From Chitinibacter bivalviorum (GTDB lineage: Bacteria; Pseudomonadota; Gammaproteobacteria; Burkholderiales; Chitinibacteraceae), in NCBI RefSeq assembly GCF_013403565.1, contig NZ_CP058627.1, positions 1,054,001 to 1,118,000 of the forward strand: a DNA stretch of 64,000 nt, in the 5' to 3' direction. The notes beneath the pieces are model-generated. The model made no database searches. It was not told the DNA's origin and was given only the letters and a program-made list of their open reading frames with translations. The position numbers and the translations under genes are program-made. This document shows positions 38,790 to 49,516 of the stretch, one piece after another. Positions within the stretch are counted from its first letter, which is position 1; each line of letters opens with the position of its first letter.

Positions 38790-40118
38790 ATGTCCCCGAT
38801 TGAAAAGCCCACCACCGTCGCTCACCCCGTAGAAAATCAGCACTTTGGCACCTGGCAACGTCAGCATATGCGCTGGATAGTGGCCGCCTTAATTGCGCCT
38901 TTGGGCATGACGCTCACCGCCTATGGCGTCGTTGAGTTTGGCCCCCAAGCTCAGATCAATATTCACACCGTCACACAAACTTTAGCCACGCCGCCCCTCA
39001 TCAGTCGCGATGAAAATCAGCAACACGACCGGATGGAAGTGATTCGTAGCGGCGATACCGTGGGGCGTATTTTATCGCGCATGGGCATCATGGATCAGGA
39101 AGTGCAAAAATTCATCCAGACCGATGCCACTGCAAAAAAACTATACGAGCTTAGCCCTGGCCGTATTTTACACGCCAGCAGCAATGAAAATGGCGAGATT
39201 AGCCAACTGACTTATGTTAACGGCGCGGGTGAACAAGTCCGCATTTCTCGCACAGCGAATCAGCTCAGCGCCAGCAGCGAGCCCGTGGCAACGCAAAAAC
39301 AAACCTTTATGAAATCTGGGCGAATCAACAGCTCGTTTTTTGCCGCTACCGATGCGGCAGACATCCCAGACGCAATTACCCAGCAACTGATTGACCTTTT
39401 CGCCAGTCGTGTCGATTTTCACCATAAATTGCAAAAAGGCGACCAATTTTCGGTGGTATATGAAAGTGAAGTTCATCTTGGCGCTATTGTTCGCCCCGGA
39501 AGGATATTGGCGGCGCAATTTATCAATAATGGCAACGTGCACGAGGCCATGTGGTTTGCCGATGGTTCGGAAAACGGCAATTACTATTCGCTCGATGGGC
39601 GCAGCCTAAAACAAGGCTTTATCAGCAATCCGGTCAAATTCTCGCGAATTAGCTCTGGCTTCGCGATGCGATTACACCCCGTGCTTTTTACTTGGAAACA
39701 GCATCGTGGTGTTGATTACGCCGCACCAACAGGCACAGACATCCAAGTAACCGCCGATGGGATTGTGACCAAAGCGGGCCGCGATGGCGGCTATGGCAAT
39801 TTTGTTGAAGTAAAGCATGATGGCAAATACAGTACCTTATACGGGCATATGTCGGCCATCGCCAAAGGGCTTAAAGCAGGTCAAGCAGTCAGTCAGGGCC
39901 AAGTAATTGGCGCGGTTGGCCAAACTGGGCGAGCGACTGGCCCGCATTTACATTATGAATTTAAGGTCAATGGTCAGCAGGTCGATCCACTGACTGTCGC
40001 CATGCCCGAGGGAAAAAAACTATCCACTCAGCAACTGGCTGACTTTGCCCCTTTGGCGCGCACAATGAAACGTCAACTTTCAGTGGCAGGACAGGTAGAA
40101 TTGGCGCAACTCGATTAA
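38790..40118 (+). CDS. M23 family murein endopeptidase (MepM-like)
   Basis: About 442 residues from ATG 38790. An N-terminal membrane anchor (WIVAALIAPLGMTLTAYGVVEFG, residues ~28-50), an OapA/LysM-like region (VIRSGDTVGRILSRMGI, ~87-103), and the C-terminal LytM/M23 domain with GFAMRLHPVL, HRGVDYAAPTGTDI (HxxxD zinc motif), YGNFVEVKHDGKYSTLYGHM and GATGPHLHYEF (HxH). It cleaves peptidoglycan cross-links for wall growth. Sits 25 bases before anmK, a common pairing. Confidence 0.88.
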   Translation: MSPIEKPTTVAHPVENQHFGTWQRQHMRWIVAALIAPLGMTLTAYGVVEFGPQAQINIHTVTQTLATPPLISRDENQQHDRMEVIRSGDTVGRILSRMGIMDQEVQKFIQTDATAKKLYELSPGRILHASSNENGEISQLTYVNGAGEQVRISRTANQLSASSEPVATQKQTFMKSGRINSSFFAATDAADIPDAITQQLIDLFASRVDFHHKLQKGDQFSVVYESEVHLGAIVRPGRILAAQFINNGNVHEAMWFADGSENGNYYSLDGRSLKQGFISNPVKFSRISSGFAMRLHPVLFTWKQHRGVDYAAPTGTDIQVTADGIVTKAGRDGGYGNFVEVKHDGKYSTLYGHMSAIAKGLKAGQAVSQGQVIGAVGQTGRATGPHLHYEFKVNGQQVDPLTVAMPEGKKLSTQQLADFAPLARTMKRQLSVAGQVELAQLD

Positions 40119-40143
40119 TTAAGCCTAGTGCTGGCCTGCCCAT

Positions 40144-41253
40144 ATGACTGCAAATCCTTCTCCGCGTTATTTTATCGGCTTAATGACTGGTACCAGCCTT
40201 GATGGTATCGATGCGGTGCTGGTTGATTTTGCTACGCCAACACCGGAACTCATAGCAACACATAGCGCAGACATGCCTGATGAATTGCGCGCCGACTTAA
40301 TGCGCCTGCAATCGCCGTCGGATAATGAAATCCATTTAACGCATTTAGCCGCCAATGCACATAGCCGTGTTTGCGCCGATGTCGTGGCGCACTTACTGCA
40401 GCAAGCCAATATCACCGCAGCGCAAATTATCGCTATTGGCAACCATGGGCAAACCATACGTCACCGACCCGAACTGGGGTATACGATTCAAATCGGCAAT
40501 AATGCTGCTTTAGCGGAATATACTGGCATTACTGTTGTCGGTGATTTTCGCAGTCGCGATATTGCCGCCGGCGGGCAAGGTGCGCCTTTAGTGCCTGCAT
40601 TTCATCAGGCTATTTTCGGGACAAATCACACAAATAGAGTCATCGTCAATATCGGCGGCATCGCCAATATCAGTTGGCTCGGTCAAGATGGCTATGTTAG
40701 CGGCTTTGATAGTGGACCTGGCAATGTGTTAATGGACTTGTGGGTTCAACAGCACAAAGGTCTTCATTACGATGCCAATGGCGAGTGGGCAGCATCCGGT
40801 CGGCCAGATGAAGGCCTGTTAACCCAAATGCTATCCGACCCCTATTTTAGCCACCCAGCCCCCAAATCGACTGGCCGAGATCTGTTTCATCGCCATTGGC
40901 TCGAGAGTCATCTAGCCCAATTTAATCGCGCAATCAAAGCAGAAGATGTGCAAGCGACTTTGGCGCAATTAACCGCCAGCACAATTGCTAGCGCGATTAA
41001 TAGCCAAGGTAAAGTCGACGAAGTTTTTGTGTGTGGCGGCGGCGCTTATAACCAGTATTTAATGGACTGCATTGCCGCGCAGCTAGCTTGCCCAGTCTTG
41101 AGCACTGCAAATTTGGGCGTAGACCCGAGTTGGGTTGAAGCTTATGCATTTGCATGGCTGGCAATGCGCTGCATTGATCGGCAAAGCGGCAACTTGCCAG
41201 CGGTGACGGGCGCCGCAGGCTTGCGCATCCTCGGCGCGATTTATCCTCACTAA
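40144..41253 (+). CDS. anmK: anhydro-N-acetylmuramic acid kinase
   Basis: 369 residues. Family signatures: YFIGLMTGTSLDGIDAVLVDF at the N-terminus, GNHGQTIRHRP, GDFRSRDIAAGGQGAPLVPAFH, RVIVNIGGIANI, GFDSGPGNVLMD and FVCGGGAYN. The enzyme phosphorylates and opens 1,6-anhydro-MurNAc in cell wall recycling, giving MurNAc-6-phosphate. Full length for the family. Lies between the murein endopeptidase and a DUF2164 gene, consistent with a wall-metabolism cluster. Confidence 0.93.
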   Translation: MTANPSPRYFIGLMTGTSLDGIDAVLVDFATPTPELIATHSADMPDELRADLMRLQSPSDNEIHLTHLAANAHSRVCADVVAHLLQQANITAAQIIAIGNHGQTIRHRPELGYTIQIGNNAALAEYTGITVVGDFRSRDIAAGGQGAPLVPAFHQAIFGTNHTNRVIVNIGGIANISWLGQDGYVSGFDSGPGNVLMDLWVQQHKGLHYDANGEWAASGRPDEGLLTQMLSDPYFSHPAPKSTGRDLFHRHWLESHLAQFNRAIKAEDVQATLAQLTASTIASAINSQGKVDEVFVCGGGAYNQYLMDCIAAQLACPVLSTANLGVDPSWVEAYAFAWLAMRCIDRQSGNLPAVTGAAGLRILGAIYPH

Positions 41254-41261
41254 GGAATGCC

Positions 41262-41519
41262 ATGACCATCAAACTCGACAAAGACCTTGAATTACGTCTC
41301 ATCAGCAGCTTGCAGCGCTATCTGGATGAAGAAATGGATCATCAGGCCAGCCAATTGCAGACCCAATTGCTACTTGGTTTTATTCAACAAGAAATCGGGC
41401 CACACATCTATAACCAAGCCGTCACTGATGTACAGCAACACCTTCACCAACAAACTGAAGAATTGAACCTGCATTGTTATGCCATTGCCAAAAGCTACTG
41501 GGCACCCAAGGGTAGGTAA
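41262..41519 (+). CDS. DUF2164 protein
   Basis: 85 residues ([20 protein letters not shown] start), helical, with [20 protein letters not shown] typical of the DUF2164 family. Eight bases behind anmK and probably co-transcribed. Function not known. Confidence 0.75.
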   Translation: MTIKLDKDLELRLISSLQRYLDEEMDHQASQLQTQLLLGFIQQEIGPHIYNQAVTDVQQHLHQQTEELNLHCYAIAKSYWAPKGR

Positions 41520-41587
41520 ATCAATTTTGCGCCCAGCCTGATGCGGTATACTCAGCGCATCTTAAGTTCACACAGGTCAGAAACACA

Positions 41588-42304
41588 ATGCGCTCATCTC
41601 AACGCCAAGCAGACCAGTTACGCAGCATCCGTCTCACCCGCCAATACACATGCCATGCCGAGGGTAGTGTTTTGGTTGAGTTCGGCAATACCAAAGTGAT
41701 TTGCACCGCGAGTGTCGAGGAAAAAGTGCCGCCATTTCTGAAAGGCAAAGGCGAAGGCTGGGTCACTGCTGAATATGGCATGCTGCCACGCTCGACGGGC
41801 AGCCGGATGAAGCGCGAATCTGCGGCAGGCAAGCAAAGCGGGCGCACTCAAGAAATCCAGCGTTTGATCGGCCGTAGCCTGCGTGCCGTGGTCGATCTGA
41901 AAGCCTTGGGTGAGCGCCAAATCACCATCGATTGCGACGTGATTCAGGCCGATGGCGGCACGCGCACGGCCAGCATCACGGGCGCATTTGTGGCCTTGAC
42001 TGACGCAGTGAATAATCTGATCGCCAGCGGAAAATTAAATGCCTCCCCTATTCGCGAAGCAGTCGCCGCAGTCTCAGTCGGCATCGTAGGTGAAACCGCA
42101 TTGCTTGATTTGGATTATATTGAAGACTCTAATTGCGAAACCGACATGAACGTCGTGATGACTGCGGCTGGCAAATTTATCGAGATTCAAGGCACAGCAG
42201 AGGGTGAAGCTTTTAGTCGGAGCGAAATGAATTCTTTGCTCGACTTAGCTGAAAAAGGCATTGCTCAATTGATCGAATTGCAAAAGCAAAGTCTGACGCA
42301 ATAA
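41588..42304 (+). CDS. rph: ribonuclease PH
   Basis: 238 residues. Signature blocks: [100 protein letters not shown] phosphorolytic 3'-5' exoribonuclease that trims tRNA precursors and degrades structured RNA. Full length. Confidence 0.95.
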   Translation: MRSSQRQADQLRSIRLTRQYTCHAEGSVLVEFGNTKVICTASVEEKVPPFLKGKGEGWVTAEYGMLPRSTGSRMKRESAAGKQSGRTQEIQRLIGRSLRAVVDLKALGERQITIDCDVIQADGGTRTASITGAFVALTDAVNNLIASGKLNASPIREAVAAVSVGIVGETALLDLDYIEDSNCETDMNVVMTAAGKFIEIQGTAEGEAFSRSEMNSLLDLAEKGIAQLIELQKQSLTQ

Positions 42305-42339
42305 TCTAGCGCGTTCGAAGGAGTGAATTAAACCTCACC

Positions 42340-44487
42340 TTAGTTTAATTCACTCATGACATTCTGAATCGCACGATCAAAAAGCGAGCCCTCAAGAATC
42401 AGGCGCGTCATCCTGCCGCTAAGTAAGGCCTCTTCTACCTCCGCCTTCAAGAAGGCCTGCCCTTTTACATTGCGATTGGTAAACAAATATCGTGTTTCTT
42501 GCGGGCTAATCCAAGATAAGCGCAGCCGAACAACATCACCCTGATCATTAAGCCAATCGACCCATTCGCCACGCAAAGGAAATATTGAGGCGGCTATTGA
42601 TTCTTCTTCCTCTTCGGCATCAATTGCCTGATCCAGATCTAATTCAAATGCAACAACGGGCGCAGATTCAACTTCTGCAGGGGCCACTTTCGCTTCAACA
42701 ACCGGCGCGGTTGGCGCTGGATTGCCTAGTTTCAAGCCATTGCGAATAGCTGCCGCATGGCACTGCACCAGCTCAGAAAAAAAGCCCTGCGCTTGCGCAT
42801 GTGAAACCCCGACACTCTTAGCCCCCTCTTCCAAGGTTTTAAGCATGCCAGGGAGCATATTGACCATTTTGAAACGTTCATCTGCGCCTGATTTTGGCGC
42901 AACACTCCAGAGCAAATCGTCCATCGCTTGCAGGCGCTGTACAAATAAAGGTTCAGCTTCACCTTGTGATCCATATGATTGGCGCAGAGCCATTTGCCAC
43001 GTTTCACGCAAAAACGCGGCAATAACTATAGGAATACTCTCATCAACCAGTCGCTGCTCAATCAGCTGCTCTGTAGTCACGGCGGCAAGCTCGGCCATCT
43101 CGATCGATGCCAATTGATTGAGTTCACCCGCCAAAGCCTGTACTGCGGTGTCTTCCTGCTGCTGATTTAATTGCGCCAATGCATGAAGTGCGTCATCAAA
43201 AACACTAATATCGTCTTCGAAGCGGCGCAGCAAGTTATTCACTATTTCTGCCAGCGCATCATAACGTGGCATGCCGCGCTCGAGTTCTTGATCATCCAGT
43301 GCCGTTAATGCTAATTCATCAAGAAAATGTCGCGCAGGGTGGTGCTTTTTAGCAAAGAAACTTGCATCAATCATGGCTACTTTGAGCAATGGAATTTGCA
43401 GGCGACCGATCAAGCTTTTGATGGATGGAGATAAGCGCGGATCATCAAACATATGCTCAAAAAGCATCGCGACCAACTCTAAGGTCATTGCATCCAATTG
43501 AGGTAGCTGTTTGGCCCAGCCTGAGTCGCGTAAAGCACCTAGCAAATTATGCGTGAGCGGGTTGCCCTCCTCGTCGCTTAACTCGTCACTAGCGGGCGCT
43601 TTACGCTGCAACATATCCAAAAAAGCCAACCAACCGGGTGCATGTTCTTGCGTTGGGGCTGCTGAATCGTGATTGACGCCGTCGCCAGTGGCCAATTGAT
43701 TTAAGTACGCACCCAGCTCTTGCCCTTTGCTTGCGGCTTGTTGGGCTTGATTATTTTCAGGGCTGGGCGCTGCTGCCGCTGGCTTGGCGCTTGGGTTCTG
43801 GCGTCGCACCAAAGGTTGCACATTTTTTGAAATCAAATATTGATTTACGCGGTGATATACATCAGCCACCTGCGAAGAGAGCTCGGCCTCAAATGCCTGC
43901 ATCGCCACCAGACGGGCATCAACCCCAGTTTCTAACTGCTTGCATGCCTTTAAAAAGGCATCGCAAATCGCCTCGGGTGACATTGGGTTGGCAGTGTCAC
44001 CGGCCTGATTGTCTTTTGACAACAAGCGAGCGAACCGCATCTCAAGCTGATTGAGCTCTTCACCGCCACGAGATTTAATGCTTTTAATGACTTTATCAGT
44101 AGTGATCGATTCTTCGTACTCGTCATTGGCGACCAAACTCAGTTGGTCGGGGTCTGCATTAACGAAATAGAACTTTTTATCCGACTCTGAAGCTGCATTT
44201 TGGGCGCTTTTATCAAAAGCGGCAGTGAAGTATTGCTGGAACTGAGCAGCCAAAATCGCTTTTTTATTGTGCGTTTCAATGCGGGCCGCGAAATAGTCTT
44301 CGCGCTGTTTGCGATCAAACGTTTTGTCGGCCAGCTCAAAATAGGTTTCTTCTAAGCGCGCAAAAAAACCTTCCAGTGACTCCGTGAGCATCTTGATCGC
44401 CAGATCACGACAAGCCAACAACATTGGGTCTTGCTTGACCAATGTTTTATGACTTGAGAGTGCGGGCTTGGGTATGGGTTGGCTCAT
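42340..44487 (-). CDS. DUF1631 protein
   Basis: 715 residues with three conserved sections: an N-terminal helical part (DLAIKMLTESLEGFFARLEE), a central part with LLALRDSGWAKQL-type and FDDPRLSPSIKSLIGRLQIPLLKVAM features, and a C-terminal PilZ-like beta domain (LRGEWVDWLNDQGDVVRLRL, WISPQETRYLFTNRNV). This architecture is the DUF1631 family of betaproteobacteria. A role in cyclic-di-GMP or surface traits has been suggested by the beta domain but is not certain. Divergent from gdhB. Confidence 0.8.
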   Translation of the reverse strand: MSQPIPKPALSSHKTLVKQDPMLLACRDLAIKMLTESLEGFFARLEETYFELADKTFDRKQREDYFAARIETHNKKAILAAQFQQYFTAAFDKSAQNAASESDKKFYFVNADPDQLSLVANDEYEESITTDKVIKSIKSRGGEELNQLEMRFARLLSKDNQAGDTANPMSPEAICDAFLKACKQLETGVDARLVAMQAFEAELSSQVADVYHRVNQYLISKNVQPLVRRQNPSAKPAAAAPSPENNQAQQAASKGQELGAYLNQLATGDGVNHDSAAPTQEHAPGWLAFLDMLQRKAPASDELSDEEGNPLTHNLLGALRDSGWAKQLPQLDAMTLELVAMLFEHMFDDPRLSPSIKSLIGRLQIPLLKVAMIDASFFAKKHHPARHFLDELALTALDDQELERGMPRYDALAEIVNNLLRRFEDDISVFDDALHALAQLNQQQEDTAVQALAGELNQLASIEMAELAAVTTEQLIEQRLVDESIPIVIAAFLRETWQMALRQSYGSQGEAEPLFVQRLQAMDDLLWSVAPKSGADERFKMVNMLPGMLKTLEEGAKSVGVSHAQAQGFFSELVQCHAAAIRNGLKLGNPAPTAPVVEAKVAPAEVESAPVVAFELDLDQAIDAEEEEESIAASIFPLRGEWVDWLNDQGDVVRLRLSWISPQETRYLFTNRNVKGQAFLKAEVEEALLSGRMTRLILEGSLFDRAIQNVMSELN

Positions 44488-44713
44488 GGCATCACCTATG
44501 GACGTGATTATTCACACACTATATTAGCATTCAATTATATATGTATTATTACCGTTAGTCGTGAAAAAGACTTGTTCAGTCGTATTTCACCTACCCCCCT
44601 GTTTTGTTTGAACTTTTTGACCAAATAAAAACCAAGAGGGTTTGGTTAATCCTAGTAGAGATTCTGCTTTTTAAGAACTAGAGTGCAAACATCAAGCACT
44701 GAAAGGTCAGTCC

Positions 44714-47700
44714 ATGTCCATACAGCCACGTTTTGAACAATTACATGATTGGATGCTGCAGCAAGGGCTTCAAAATATTGATCATCTGATCGCGCAATAT
44801 TTCGCCGACACACCAGAAGATGAGTGGAGTGAGCGTAGCACCGAAGACTGGGGCGGCGCACTACTGGCTCATTGGCGCTTTGGACAAAAAAGACCCCCCG
44901 ATCAACCGTGCCTCAGAATTTACAATCCCAACCAAAACGAACATGGGTGGGAGTGCGCGCACACGGTCATAGAGATCATTACCGATGACATGCCCTTTTT
45001 GGTTGATTCAGTGGGTATGGCTCTGAACAGATTAAAATACAATGCCTTCACGGTCATACATCCGGTATTAACTATTCAGCGTGATACGCAGGGGCAAATT
45101 GCAGAGCTTGAAAGTACCGCAATTAAAGAGTCCTGGATGCATTTTGAAATCACTCGCATCAGTGACCCGCAGCAACTCTTGCTACTAGAGACGCAAATCA
45201 AAGATGCGCTCAGCGCAATCAGCGCCGCGGTAAACGACTGGTCAAAAATGGCCAGCTGCGTAGCTCAAGCCCTAGAGAATCTCCGCCTGCACCCTAGCCC
45301 GCTGCCAGCTCACAACATCAAAGAGACTATTGCATTTATTGAATGGTTATTGGCAGGCCACTATGTTTTTCTGGGTGTTAGACAATATGCATTTGAAGCA
45401 GGTGAACTGATTGCTCAAGCCAATACTGGCCTAGGTTTGTTGCGCGACAGTGGTAGCAATGCCACATCCAAGATATGGTCCAGTTTAAGCGCCGAATTAC
45501 GCGACATTGCTTATGCCAATGAGCGACTACTGATGCTTACCAAGTCAGATCGACGCTCGATCATTCATCGGCCCGCTTATTTAGATACTATTTTGCTGCG
45601 CCAATACGATGAACAAGGTCAAATCACGGGCGAGATTCGCATGATTGGCTTGTATTCTGCCAGCGCCTATACGACCCAGCCCCGGCAAATTCCTATCTTG
45701 CGCCTAAAAATTGATGAAGTGCTCAGGCTCAATCAAGTGGATTTATCGGGCTATCGTGGCAAGGCGCTACTAAACACGCTAGACACCTACCCCCGTGATG
45801 AATTAATCGAAATCGAAACCCCCGAGCTAAGCCGAATCGCGCTCGGTATTGTGTCGCTGCACGAACGGAGTCGGGTGCGCGCGTTCTTTCGGGATGACAT
45901 CTACCGCCGCTATGTTTCCGTCATGGTTTTTGTACCTCGTGATAACTACAGCACCGAAGTGCGCGTCAAAATCGAATCTTTATTACTCAATAAACTCAAT
46001 GGTAGCAGTGCTGAATACACCGTTTTACTCGGTGATGCGCCATTGGCGCGTATTCAATATATTATTCGTCGACTGCCAGAGGCACGCTCAAGCTATAACA
46101 GCAAAGAAATTGAGCAGGAAATCGCGCAACTCGCTCAGCGCTGGCCGGACGAGCTGAGACGCGAATTGATTCATACGCGCGGCGAAGAGCTAGGGGCGCA
46201 ATTATTTCAACGCTACCAAACTGCTTTTTCAGCGGCTTATAGCTCTGATTTTTCACCTCGGATTGCCGTACACGATATTGAGGCACTAGAGCAAAGTCGC
46301 ACTGCAAAAAAACTGGTCGTATCTCTGAGTGCAGGCAGCGCACTCAATGCCCATATTTGGCGCATTAAATTATTTCGCCACCAAGCCATTGAGCTATCCG
46401 ATTGCTTGCCTTTGCTAGAAAACCTCGGGCTACGGGTAGCGGATGAACGGCCGTACCAAATTAATGCGTCCACTGGCGACACTATGTGGATTATGGATAT
46501 CGGCATTCGTTTACCTGCCAATACATCGCTGGAAGATGCAGGCGAAAGAACCAGACTGATCGACGCATTTATCGCCTTGTTCAACGCCGAAGCCGAAAAC
46601 GATAGCTTCAACCGCCTAACCTTAGTGGCAGGTCTGGCGTGGCGAGAAGTGGTTGTTTTGCGTGCGTACGCTCGCTTTCTCAAGCAAGTCGCCTTTAAGT
46701 ATGCCATCGAGAGCATTGCCGACTGCCTATTAAAATACCCGTCGTACAGTAAGCAACTTGTTAATGCATTCATGCTGATGCAACACCCGCATGAGCAGCA
46801 AGAAGCCGTAGCTGAAATTGTATTGGAGGAAGTCGAGCAAGCCGCAAAAGTGCTCCCTAATGCCGATGAGGAACGTATCCTCACGGGGTTTATCCAAGCC
46901 ATTCGCGCGACATTGCGCAGCAATTATTTCCAGCTTGTCGATGGCCATTCAAAATCATACTTGTCGCTGAAAATTGCCTCGCCACTGATCAGCTTTATGC
47001 CGCAACCGGTGCCGATGTGTGAGATTTTTGTCTACTCACCACAAATTGAAGGTGTGCATTTGCGCGGCGGCAAAGTGGCGCGCGGCGGCTTGCGCTGGTC
47101 AGATCGACGCGAAGATTTTCGCACCGAAGTGCTTGGGCTGGTCAAAGCACAAATGGTTAAAAATACGGTCATCGTGCCCGTCGGCTCGAAAGGCGGGTTT
47201 ATTGTTAAAAATCCGCCAAGCGAGCGCGAAGCATTCCAAGCAGCTGGCATTGCTTGCTATCAGACATTTATCCGTGGTTTGCTTGATCTGACTGATAACC
47301 TGATTGATGGCGTAGTGATTCCACCGCTTGATGTTCGTCGTCGCGACGCAGATGACCCGTATTTGGTGGTGGCCGCAGACAAAGGAACGGCGACCTTTTC
47401 GGATATTGCCAACGCCATTTCGCAACAATATGGTTTCTGGCTTGACGATGCCTTTGCCAGTGGTGGCTCGGTTGGCTACGACCATAAGAAAATGGGCATA
47501 ACAGCCCGCGGTGCCTGGATCTCGGTAGAACGATCATTCCGCGAGCTAGGGGTTAACACGAGAACAGAGGCATTCACTGCCGTCGGCATCGGCGATATGT
47601 CTGGCGACGTGTTTGGTAACGGCCTATTGCGCTCGCCACACACGCAGCTTGTCGCCGCATTTGATCATCGACATATCTTCATCGACCCCTCTCCAGATGC

Positions 47701-49438
47701 GAGTCGCAGCTTTACTGAGCGGGAGCGCCTCTTTGCTTTGCCGCGCTCGTCATGGGCCGACTATGATGCCAGCCTGATTTCAGCGGGCGGTGGGATTTGG
47801 CCTCGTAGCGCCAAAAGCATCCCAATCTCGCCGCAAGTCAGTGCATTGCTTGGCATTGAAGCCGAGCAATTAGAACCAGTGGCTTTAATCCAAGCCATAT
47901 TAAAAGCCCCAGTCGATTTGCTCTACAACGGCGGCATTGGCACTTACGTTAAAGCCTGCACACAAAGCCATAGCGAGGCCAATGATCGCGGCAATGACGG
48001 CTTGCGTGTGGATGGTCGCGATTTGCGCTGCAAAGTCATTGCTGAAGGCGGCAATCTAGGCTTTACCCAGCTAGGACGAATTGAATACGCCGCTCACGGC
48101 GGGCGAATTCACACCGATGCCATTGATAACTCAGCGGGCGTTGATTGCTCTGACCATGAAGTTAACATCAAAATTTTGCTTGGACGATTAATTGCAACAG
48201 GCGATTTAACGCTAAAACAACGCAATGACATCTTAGCGAGCATGACAGAAGAAGTTGGACATCTCGTTCTGCGTGATAACGAGCTGCAAACACTGGCCAT
48301 TTCACTGGAAAACAAGCAGGCCAAATCATTACTCAGCGTCCACACCCGTATGATGCAGACCCTAGAAAAAACTGGGAAGCTTTCACGCAGGATTGAATAC
48401 CTTCCCACTGATAGTCAATTGGCCGATCGCCAAGCGGCAGGCTTGGGGCTTTACCCCCCTGAGTTAGCCGTTATATTGGCCTACGCTAAAATCGTACTTA
48501 ATCAGGAGTTGCTCGCTGAAGACTTGGTCGATCAAGAGCGCTGGAATGATTTATTAACACGCTATTTCCCCAGCACATTACGGGAACGCTTTAGTAGTGC
48601 CATTCCTGCCCACCCCCTGCGGCGAGAAATCATCGCAACCCAATTATGCAATCACGCGATTAATCGTTTTGGGATGAGCTGCATTTTTAGATTGCAAGAA
48701 GAAACCGAGCAAACAGCGAGTGAAATTGTCGATGCGCTATTAACCTCCCAGCAGCTACTTGATGGTGAGGCACTGGCATTAGCCGTAGAAGCCCTAGATG
48801 GACTCGTACCCGCAGAGATTCAAACCGAGCTACAACTGCAAATTCGACGCTATACCGAGCGTATTGCACGCTGGCTATTGCAACATCCGCTCAGCAAAGC
48901 CGAAAGTGATCATTTGCATACCTGCGCAGCATTGACCCTGCCTAAAGCGCCAGAATGGCTTGCCGGTAGTGCACGCTATATGAGCCAGAAAAATGACTGG
49001 GTCAACGCGGGTGTGCCTGCAGAATTGGCTATGCGGATTTTGGTACTACAAGAAATCCAAGCCCTGCTCGAAATGGCACGCAAAGGTAACGATACAGGGC
49101 AATTGGCTGAGCGTTTGCAGCTGCATCTGGCGCTGGGCGACGCTTTGGATATTCATTGGCTACACCATGAAATCGAACGACTGCCTCGCGAAAATCGCTG
49201 GCAAACATTGGCACGCATGGCCGTACGCGATGATTTGAGTCAAATGCTAACGAGTCTTACTGAGTACGTGTGGCAAGCCCACCCTGGGGAGGATTGTTTG
49301 AATCATTGGTTGGACGAACACACAGTTGCACTAAAGCGAATAGAAGGCATGTTTAATGATTTGCGTAGCGCAACGCCTGATCTTGCGATGATTTCTGCCG
49401 CAATACGTGAATTAAGGCACCGTCTTTGCGTGAAATAA
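44714..49438 (+). CDS. gdhB: NAD-specific glutamate dehydrogenase, large type
   Basis: 1574 residues, the size of the ~180-kDa bacterial NAD-GDH. The N-terminal ~700 residues hold regulatory ACT-like segments (DDMPFLVDSVGMALNRL). The catalytic part contains GGKVARGGLRWSDRREDFRTE, VKAQMVKNTVIVPVGSKGGF (substrate Lys), KGTATFSDIANAIS, ASGGSVGYDHKKMGITARGA and GIGDMSGDVFGNG (NAD binding). It converts glutamate to 2-oxoglutarate and ammonia with NAD. A ~226-base upstream gap probably contains its promoter. Confidence 0.93.
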   Translation: MSIQPRFEQLHDWMLQQGLQNIDHLIAQYFADTPEDEWSERSTEDWGGALLAHWRFGQKRPPDQPCLRIYNPNQNEHGWECAHTVIEIITDDMPFLVDSVGMALNRLKYNAFTVIHPVLTIQRDTQGQIAELESTAIKESWMHFEITRISDPQQLLLLETQIKDALSAISAAVNDWSKMASCVAQALENLRLHPSPLPAHNIKETIAFIEWLLAGHYVFLGVRQYAFEAGELIAQANTGLGLLRDSGSNATSKIWSSLSAELRDIAYANERLLMLTKSDRRSIIHRPAYLDTILLRQYDEQGQITGEIRMIGLYSASAYTTQPRQIPILRLKIDEVLRLNQVDLSGYRGKALLNTLDTYPRDELIEIETPELSRIALGIVSLHERSRVRAFFRDDIYRRYVSVMVFVPRDNYSTEVRVKIESLLLNKLNGSSAEYTVLLGDAPLARIQYIIRRLPEARSSYNSKEIEQEIAQLAQRWPDELRRELIHTRGEELGAQLFQRYQTAFSAAYSSDFSPRIAVHDIEALEQSRTAKKLVVSLSAGSALNAHIWRIKLFRHQAIELSDCLPLLENLGLRVADERPYQINASTGDTMWIMDIGIRLPANTSLEDAGERTRLIDAFIALFNAEAENDSFNRLTLVAGLAWREVVVLRAYARFLKQVAFKYAIESIADCLLKYPSYSKQLVNAFMLMQHPHEQQEAVAEIVLEEVEQAAKVLPNADEERILTGFIQAIRATLRSNYFQLVDGHSKSYLSLKIASPLISFMPQPVPMCEIFVYSPQIEGVHLRGGKVARGGLRWSDRREDFRTEVLGLVKAQMVKNTVIVPVGSKGGFIVKNPPSEREAFQAAGIACYQTFIRGLLDLTDNLIDGVVIPPLDVRRRDADDPYLVVAADKGTATFSDIANAISQQYGFWLDDAFASGGSVGYDHKKMGITARGAWISVERSFRELGVNTRTEAFTAVGIGDMSGDVFGNGLLRSPHTQLVAAFDHRHIFIDPSPDASRSFTERERLFALPRSSWADYDASLISAGGGIWPRSAKSIPISPQVSALLGIEAEQLEPVALIQAILKAPVDLLYNGGIGTYVKACTQSHSEANDRGNDGLRVDGRDLRCKVIAEGGNLGFTQLGRIEYAAHGGRIHTDAIDNSAGVDCSDHEVNIKILLGRLIATGDLTLKQRNDILASMTEEVGHLVLRDNELQTLAISLENKQAKSLLSVHTRMMQTLEKTGKLSRRIEYLPTDSQLADRQAAGLGLYPPELAVILAYAKIVLNQELLAEDLVDQERWNDLLTRYFPSTLRERFSSAIPAHPLRREIIATQLCNHAINRFGMSCIFRLQEETEQTASEIVDALLTSQQLLDGEALALAVEALDGLVPAEIQTELQLQIRRYTERIARWLLQHPLSKAESDHLHTCAALTLPKAPEWLAGSARYMSQKNDWVNAGVPAELAMRILVLQEIQALLEMARKGNDTGQLAERLQLHLALGDALDIHWLHHEIERLPRENRWQTLARMAVRDDLSQMLTSLTEYVWQAHPGEDCLNHWLDEHTVALKRIEGMFNDLRSATPDLAMISAAIRELRHRLCVK

Positions 49439-49516
49439 GCGGATGAAATTGCTCACAAAAACCGCGTCTACGCTGATATAATTGGCGGTTTTGCACCAGC
49501 GGACGCGGAACATCGC

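Noticed and set aside
46237..46923. Minus-strand 228-codon frame
   Set aside because: Antisense to the NAD-glutamate dehydrogenase; composition rich in Ser, Arg and Cys as expected of a shadow.
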